From NCBI GenBank assembly GCA_003024985.2, contig PXIH01S0028948.1: a DNA stretch of 16,308 nucleotides, one strand, 5' to 3'. The notes beneath the pieces are model-generated. The model was not told where the DNA came from. It worked only from the letters and a program-made list of their open reading frames with translations, and ran no database searches. Below are positions 12,589 to 16,308 of this stretch, piece by piece. The first letter of the stretch is position 1, and each line of letters begins with the position of its first letter. A program made the position numbers and the translations under genes. This DNA comes from Euperipatoides rowelli. Taxonomy: Eukaryota; Onychophora; Udeonychophora; Euonychophora; Peripatopsidae.

Positions 12589-15500
12589 ATGATTGAATTA
12601 AAGCTTAAAAATTTTAAATGTTTTGAAAACAAAACATTTTATTTTAAAGATGAAATGGTTTTAATATCAGCTCCAAGTGGATCTGGAAAAACTAGCATAT
12701 TATCAGCTATAAAATTTGCTTTATGGGGATCTGGAAAAACTTTGACAAAAGGAGAAATAATGCATGGAAAAAATTCTTGTTCAGTAACATTAACATATAA
12801 TGATATTACAATTCAAAGAACAAAGCGTCCCAATAGACTTGTATATACCAAACAGAATGAAATATATGAAGATAATGAAGCACAAATTTACATAAACGAA
12901 TATTTTGGTAACCAGCCCCATAATAACTTTTTGGAATCATCATCATTGGATAAAACAGAATATCTTGAAAAAATGGCATTTGGAAAATCAACAGAAATAA
13001 TTGAATTAATGAAAGAAAACACTAAAGAAAATATTCGATCCATTAATGATGAAACAAATAATACAGAAGGACAATTATCTCTTACGAAAAAATTACTTAA
13101 GTCGGTTATCAATGACTGGAATAATCGTATGTGTTCAATAGTTGAACCTCAAATACCAGTATTTGAGAATAGAGTTCTTAATGTATCAATATACGAAGAA
13201 AAAGATAATATTGAAAAAGAAATTGAGTCATTAAAATTAAAAAATATTAATCACTCTATTTTAAAATCTAAATTAGAAACAATTTTAAAACAAAAATATG
13301 ATTTAATGAACCAAATACAGAATGTAAAAAACAATATTGATGTTACTAAAAATAATTTAATTTATTTAAACGATTTAAGCACAATCTCTATAGATGATCT
13401 TCAGGAAAAAATAAACAAACTTAATCATGAAAAGCAAATATTAAATGAAAAGCATACAAAAATTTTAATAGAAAAATCTAATTTACAAAACTTTTTAAAT
13501 GAAAAAAACACTTTAAATCAAAAATTAACAGAATTAAAAATAAAAAAGGAAAACCTTACTCCAACCATCGTTTTACCTTCAGAAGAAAACACCGAACAGT
13601 CCACACAGTCATTTTCACTCCTGAAAACACGAGAAACTCATGAATTGAATTCTTTGAAAACTACTTTACAAAATGATATAAGTTGCATGACTGAAATAAT
13701 GCTTAAGGAATCTGTTTGTAAATCTCAAACAGATTCCTTAAAAAAGAATATTGTTAAAATAGAAGATGAAGTTGTAAGATTATTAAACATAACAAAAACT
13801 GTAAATTTAACTTTAATGAATGAAAATCTTTCCGCTTTATATCAACAATCAGACCATTTTAATAAAATAGCTGCTCAAAAAACTATTTTAACAACAAAGG
13901 TTCAAAATATAAATATTGAAAAAAGTAAGATAGAAGAAAAAATGGTGAAAACTCAAAAATGTAATGAAGACGATGTTAACAAATTAGATTTTAAAGTTCA
14001 AAAATTAGAAAAAGTAAAATCATTTAATAAATATTTGAATTCGATTAAGGAACATTTAAAACAGTCATTTCCAGGAGTGAAAACGCTAGAATTTACTGGC
14101 CATAAATCACAACTTTCTGTTATTAAAGATTTTTTTGAAGATGCATTATATACTCAAAAATTAGGTGATAACAAAGCTCCAAAATATAAATGTCCAAAAT
14201 GTTTACACCCATTATCTATTCAACATAAAAATGACAAAATTAATATAGTATCATATATCGGTGAATATATTCTTGAAATAATAGTAAAAGTTAATGAATT
14301 GTTATCTGAATATAATAATGAAACTACTATTGAAGTAATGGATGATGAAGAAATTGAAAATATAAAAGATTTTAAAAAATTAATTTTAGAAAGAGAAGCT
14401 TTTCAAATTCAAATCGAAAAGCTTGAAGAAGAAATAAAAAATTTACCTGTTTTATATGATAAGTCAAATGAAATACAAAGTTTACAAAACACCATTGCAT
14501 CATATAATGCAAATAATATACAATTATTAAAAGAGGAAACTAAATTAAAAGAAGAAAAGAAACTTCTAACACAAAATATAACAATGAGTAAATTAATTAA
14601 TGAAGAGTCTAACAAAATTAAGGATACTTATAAAATAATGATTGGGATTGATAAAGACATTACTAATGAAGACATACAAACATATCTTAAGAAAGAGCTT
14701 TCTGACTTAGAATCAGAATTAAAAGAGAGATTAATTTTTGAAACAAATTTATTAATTTATAATGACATAGTTTCGCAAATTAAAACAATTTTAGACAGAC
14801 AAACTATTATTACAGAAGAGATTGCCACTATTAAAAAATTTATCGAAGAACATTCAAATATAGATGAATTAATATATAATTTAAATCAAGAACATAATCT
14901 TTGCTATACAAATCTTTTAAATAAACATAAATATGAACAATACAACACTCAATTACTAAATTATACAAATTTATGTGTAGAATATAATGAATCTTTAAAC
15001 AAAGTTGAAACTGATATGGAAACATTAAAAGATCAAATAAAAGATGATGAAAAATGTTGTTTAGAATTGCAAAAGTTACAAGAATACATGAAACAAATTG
15101 AAAGTTTTATAAAAATACAAAAGAAGTATGAATTAGAATTAAACAAATTTAATGAATGGACCAAATTAAAAAATGAATATAAAAAATCAGTATCTAATTA
15201 TGAAACTATTATAAACGATTTAGAAAATCGTTTACTTAAATTAAAGAATGAATATTCTGCATCTATCACGTTAAAATTAAAAATATCTGAAGCACAAAAT
15301 ATAGCTCTGACTTCATTAGTAGATACAATAAATATCTATGTACAACAATTTTTAGATTTGTTTTTCGAAGAACCCATTGTTATTAATTTGACGATGTTTA
15401 AAGAAACAGATAAAAAAGGATTAAAGGCTACTCCCAGATATCAACCTAAAGTTACAGTAAACTTATATTATAAAGGTGTATTATGTCCTTCTGATTTGTC

Positions 15501-15747
15501 TTCATTATCAAGTGGAGAATATGCTAGAGTTTCACTTGCATTTACTTTAGCTTTTCATCAAATAAATAACAATAAGGTGACACCTTTAATGTTGGATGAA
15601 AGAACAGCTAATTTAGATCAAGATCTTAGTACATTAATCTATTCTGTTATTAAAGAAAACTTTCCAAATCAATTACTACTGGTAGTAGCACATCAAGTAA
15701 TTACAGGACCATTTGATAATATAATAACCTTGCAAGATTCCAATTAA
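12589..15747 (+). CDS. SbcC/Rad50-like SMC-family ATPase
   Basis: A 1052-aa ATPase of the Rad50/SbcC type, which normally pairs with an Mre11/SbcD nuclease to process DNA ends and hairpins. The N-terminal half-site begins MIELKLKNFKCFENKTFYF, and Walker A is SAPSGSGKTS at about 27-36 (K34). A long Lys/Glu/Asn-rich coiled coil runs from about 150 to 900, interrupted near the middle by a zinc hook, CPKC (C535, C538). The C-terminal half-site has the ABC signature LSSGEYARVSLA (973-984), Walker B PLMLDERTANLD (999-1010, with D1003 and E1004) and the H-loop H1035 (VVAHQ). The Walker B has Arg where Pro is usual in LDEPT. Length matches bacterial SbcC (about 1050). ATG at 12589 is preferred to the TTG one codon upstream. 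No Mre11/SbcD partner is seen here. Confidence 0.93.
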   Translation: MIELKLKNFKCFENKTFYFKDEMVLISAPSGSGKTSILSAIKFALWGSGKTLTKGEIMHGKNSCSVTLTYNDITIQRTKRPNRLVYTKQNEIYEDNEAQIYINEYFGNQPHNNFLESSSLDKTEYLEKMAFGKSTEIIELMKENTKENIRSINDETNNTEGQLSLTKKLLKSVINDWNNRMCSIVEPQIPVFENRVLNVSIYEEKDNIEKEIESLKLKNINHSILKSKLETILKQKYDLMNQIQNVKNNIDVTKNNLIYLNDLSTISIDDLQEKINKLNHEKQILNEKHTKILIEKSNLQNFLNEKNTLNQKLTELKIKKENLTPTIVLPSEENTEQSTQSFSLLKTRETHELNSLKTTLQNDISCMTEIMLKESVCKSQTDSLKKNIVKIEDEVVRLLNITKTVNLTLMNENLSALYQQSDHFNKIAAQKTILTTKVQNINIEKSKIEEKMVKTQKCNEDDVNKLDFKVQKLEKVKSFNKYLNSIKEHLKQSFPGVKTLEFTGHKSQLSVIKDFFEDALYTQKLGDNKAPKYKCPKCLHPLSIQHKNDKINIVSYIGEYILEIIVKVNELLSEYNNETTIEVMDDEEIENIKDFKKLILEREAFQIQIEKLEEEIKNLPVLYDKSNEIQSLQNTIASYNANNIQLLKEETKLKEEKKLLTQNITMSKLINEESNKIKDTYKIMIGIDKDITNEDIQTYLKKELSDLESELKERLIFETNLLIYNDIVSQIKTILDRQTIITEEIATIKKFIEEHSNIDELIYNLNQEHNLCYTNLLNKHKYEQYNTQLLNYTNLCVEYNESLNKVETDMETLKDQIKDDEKCCLELQKLQEYMKQIESFIKIQKKYELELNKFNEWTKLKNEYKKSVSNYETIINDLENRLLKLKNEYSASITLKLKISEAQNIALTSLVDTINIYVQQFLDLFFEEPIVINLTMFKETDKKGLKATPRYQPKVTVNLYYKGVLCPSDLSSLSSGEYARVSLAFTLAFHQINNNKVTPLMLDERTANLDQDLSTLIYSVIKENFPNQLLLVVAHQVITGPFDNIITLQDSN
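13704..13740. repeat. Long hairpin inside the SbcC/Rad50-like coding region
   Basis: Perfect 15-bp inverted repeat TAAGGAATCTGTTTG (13704-13718), loop TAAATCT, right arm CAAACAGATTCCTTA (13726-13740). It codes for about residues 372-384 in the first coiled-coil arm (LKESVCKSQTDSLKK). Length and 7-nt loop resemble the palindrome in the BRO gene, though the sequences are unrelated. Confidence 0.85.
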
Positions 15748-15787
15748 AATGAATTTAAAATTATAAAATTTATAAGAAAACAAGCTG

Positions 15788-15813
15788 GCTTTTAACCCTT
15801 AAGAGTGTAAAGC
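15788..15813. terminator. Imperfect hairpin after the SbcC/Rad50-like gene
   Basis: GCTTTTA (15788-15794) pairs imperfectly with TAAAGC (15808-15813) around a CTTAAG centre (15798-15803), with mismatches and one bulged T. It lies between the SbcC-like stop and the DHFR start. Much weaker than the other gene-end hairpins, so its function is doubtful. Confidence 0.3.
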
Positions 15814-15855
15814 TTAATAAGATTTCAAAAAAAAAATAAAAAAATAAGAAACAAA

Positions 15856-16308
15856 ATGTTACCACTATCAATGATCGTTGCTATTGGTAATAATGGCGCA
15901 ATTGGATATAAAGGAAAAATACCATGGCATATTTCTGAAGACATGTCTTATTTTAAAAAAATTACCCAAGGTCATGCAATAATTATGGGAAGAAAGACTT
16001 GGAATGAAATTGGAAAACCACTACAAGGAAGACGTAATATCGTTCTTTCAAAACAATTTGTGCATAAAGATGTGGAGGTTTTTTCTTCAATTGAAGATGC
16101 AATTTCATCAGCACGTACTACAGATTTAGAACCAATAATTATTGGAGGATCTAGTATTTATACTCAAGCAATGCCGTTTGTAACCAAAATTTACTTAACA
16201 GAAGTAAATCTTACCGTTACCGCAGATACATTTTTTATATGGAATCGTAATGACTGGAAAGAAATTTTTAGACAAAAAGGAAATGCAAAAGAAATAGAAT
16301 TTGTGGTT
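15856..16308 (+). CDS. Dihydrofolate reductase (3' end outside window)
   Basis: Reduces dihydrofolate to tetrahydrofolate with NADPH, sustaining thymidylate synthesis; cytosolic. 151 codons are present and the frame runs off the window end without a stop. Motifs in order: MIVAIGNNGAIGYKGKIPWH (residues 6-25, substrate-pocket loop with W24), the catalytic acid D29 in SEDMSYFKK, MGRKTWNEIGKPLQGRRNIVLS (44-65, NADPH-binding region), IIIGGSSIY (about 113-121, the conserved GG), and IYLTEVNLTVTADTFF. Typical single-domain DHFR is about 160-190 aa, so only the last strands are missing. The A-rich leader (AAGAAACAAAATG) supports the start. There is no sign of fusion to thymidylate synthase within the visible part. 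With RNR, it suggests the virus supplies part of its own nucleotide metabolism. Confidence 0.95.
   Translation, partial: MLPLSMIVAIGNNGAIGYKGKIPWHISEDMSYFKKITQGHAIIMGRKTWNEIGKPLQGRRNIVLSKQFVHKDVEVFSSIEDAISSARTTDLEPIIIGGSSIYTQAMPFVTKIYLTEVNLTVTADTFFIWNRNDWKEIFRQKGNAKEIEFVV

Noticed and set aside
1-16308. tRNA genes, rRNA, CRISPR arrays, inteins or insertion sequences
   Set aside because: No cloverleaf-like segments, regularly spaced repeats, intein blocks in the RNR, or transposase genes with terminal repeats were seen.

Overview
This AT-rich window (roughly three quarters A+T by eye) reads as a piece of a large cytoplasmic DNA virus genome (nucleocytoplasmic large DNA virus, NCLDV). Genes are compact, intronless and on both strands, with 10-190 bp spacers. 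Recognisable genes include an A32/FtsK-like DNA-packaging ATPase, a short ATP-cone-less class I ribonucleotide reductase large subunit, an IAP-type RING protein, a FAS1-domain protein, a KilA-N/BRO/MSV199-type protein, a tandem CCCH zinc-finger protein, an SbcC/Rad50-like ATPase and a dihydrofolate reductase. This mix fits best with an invertebrate iridovirus-like virus (Iridoviridae/Ascoviridae/Marseilleviridae neighbourhood). The family assignment is an inference from gene content and remembered family traits, not from a search.

Layout: 1-1.3 kb holds small plus-strand genes (FAS1, RING, unknown). 1.4-3.3 kb is the ribonucleotide reductase. 3.3-4.4 kb has a small membrane/coiled-coil protein, a frame-disrupted second copy of the same design, and a possible Ulp1/adenain-type cysteine-protease-fold protein. 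4.5-6.7 kb has the CCCH protein, the packaging ATPase and an unknown small protein. 6.8-8.1 kb is a BRO/MSV199 gene split by a frameshift and carrying a long GC-rich palindrome. 8.1-9.5 kb (minus) is a conserved-looking membrane protein. 9.6-10.3 kb is a nucleotidyltransferase gene broken in four places. 10.4-12.5 kb has three membrane-anchored proteins, one with mucin-like repeats and one with Pro/Glu/Ser repeats. 12.6-15.7 kb is the SbcC/Rad50-like ATPase, and the window ends inside a DHFR gene.

The main structural theme is a set of perfect or near-perfect palindromes at gene ends. Six share a stem core TTTAATG...CATTAAA with different but self-complementary tips, and each of the three convergent gene pairs has one palindrome serving both strands. 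By analogy with hairpin-directed 3'-end formation in Mimivirus, these are probably transcript-end signals. Two long hairpins and one shorter one lie inside coding regions.

All six frame breaks (one in a small membrane protein, one in the BRO gene, four in the nucleotidyltransferase) are single-base losses, four or five of them at homopolymers, and there is one ambiguous base (N) at 3454. Real gene decay and under-called homopolymers must therefore both be considered. Functionally, RNR and DHFR point to viral nucleotide supply, the packaging ATPase to virion assembly, the SbcC-like ATPase to DNA-end processing, and the RING, FAS1 and membrane proteins to host interaction or virion structure.
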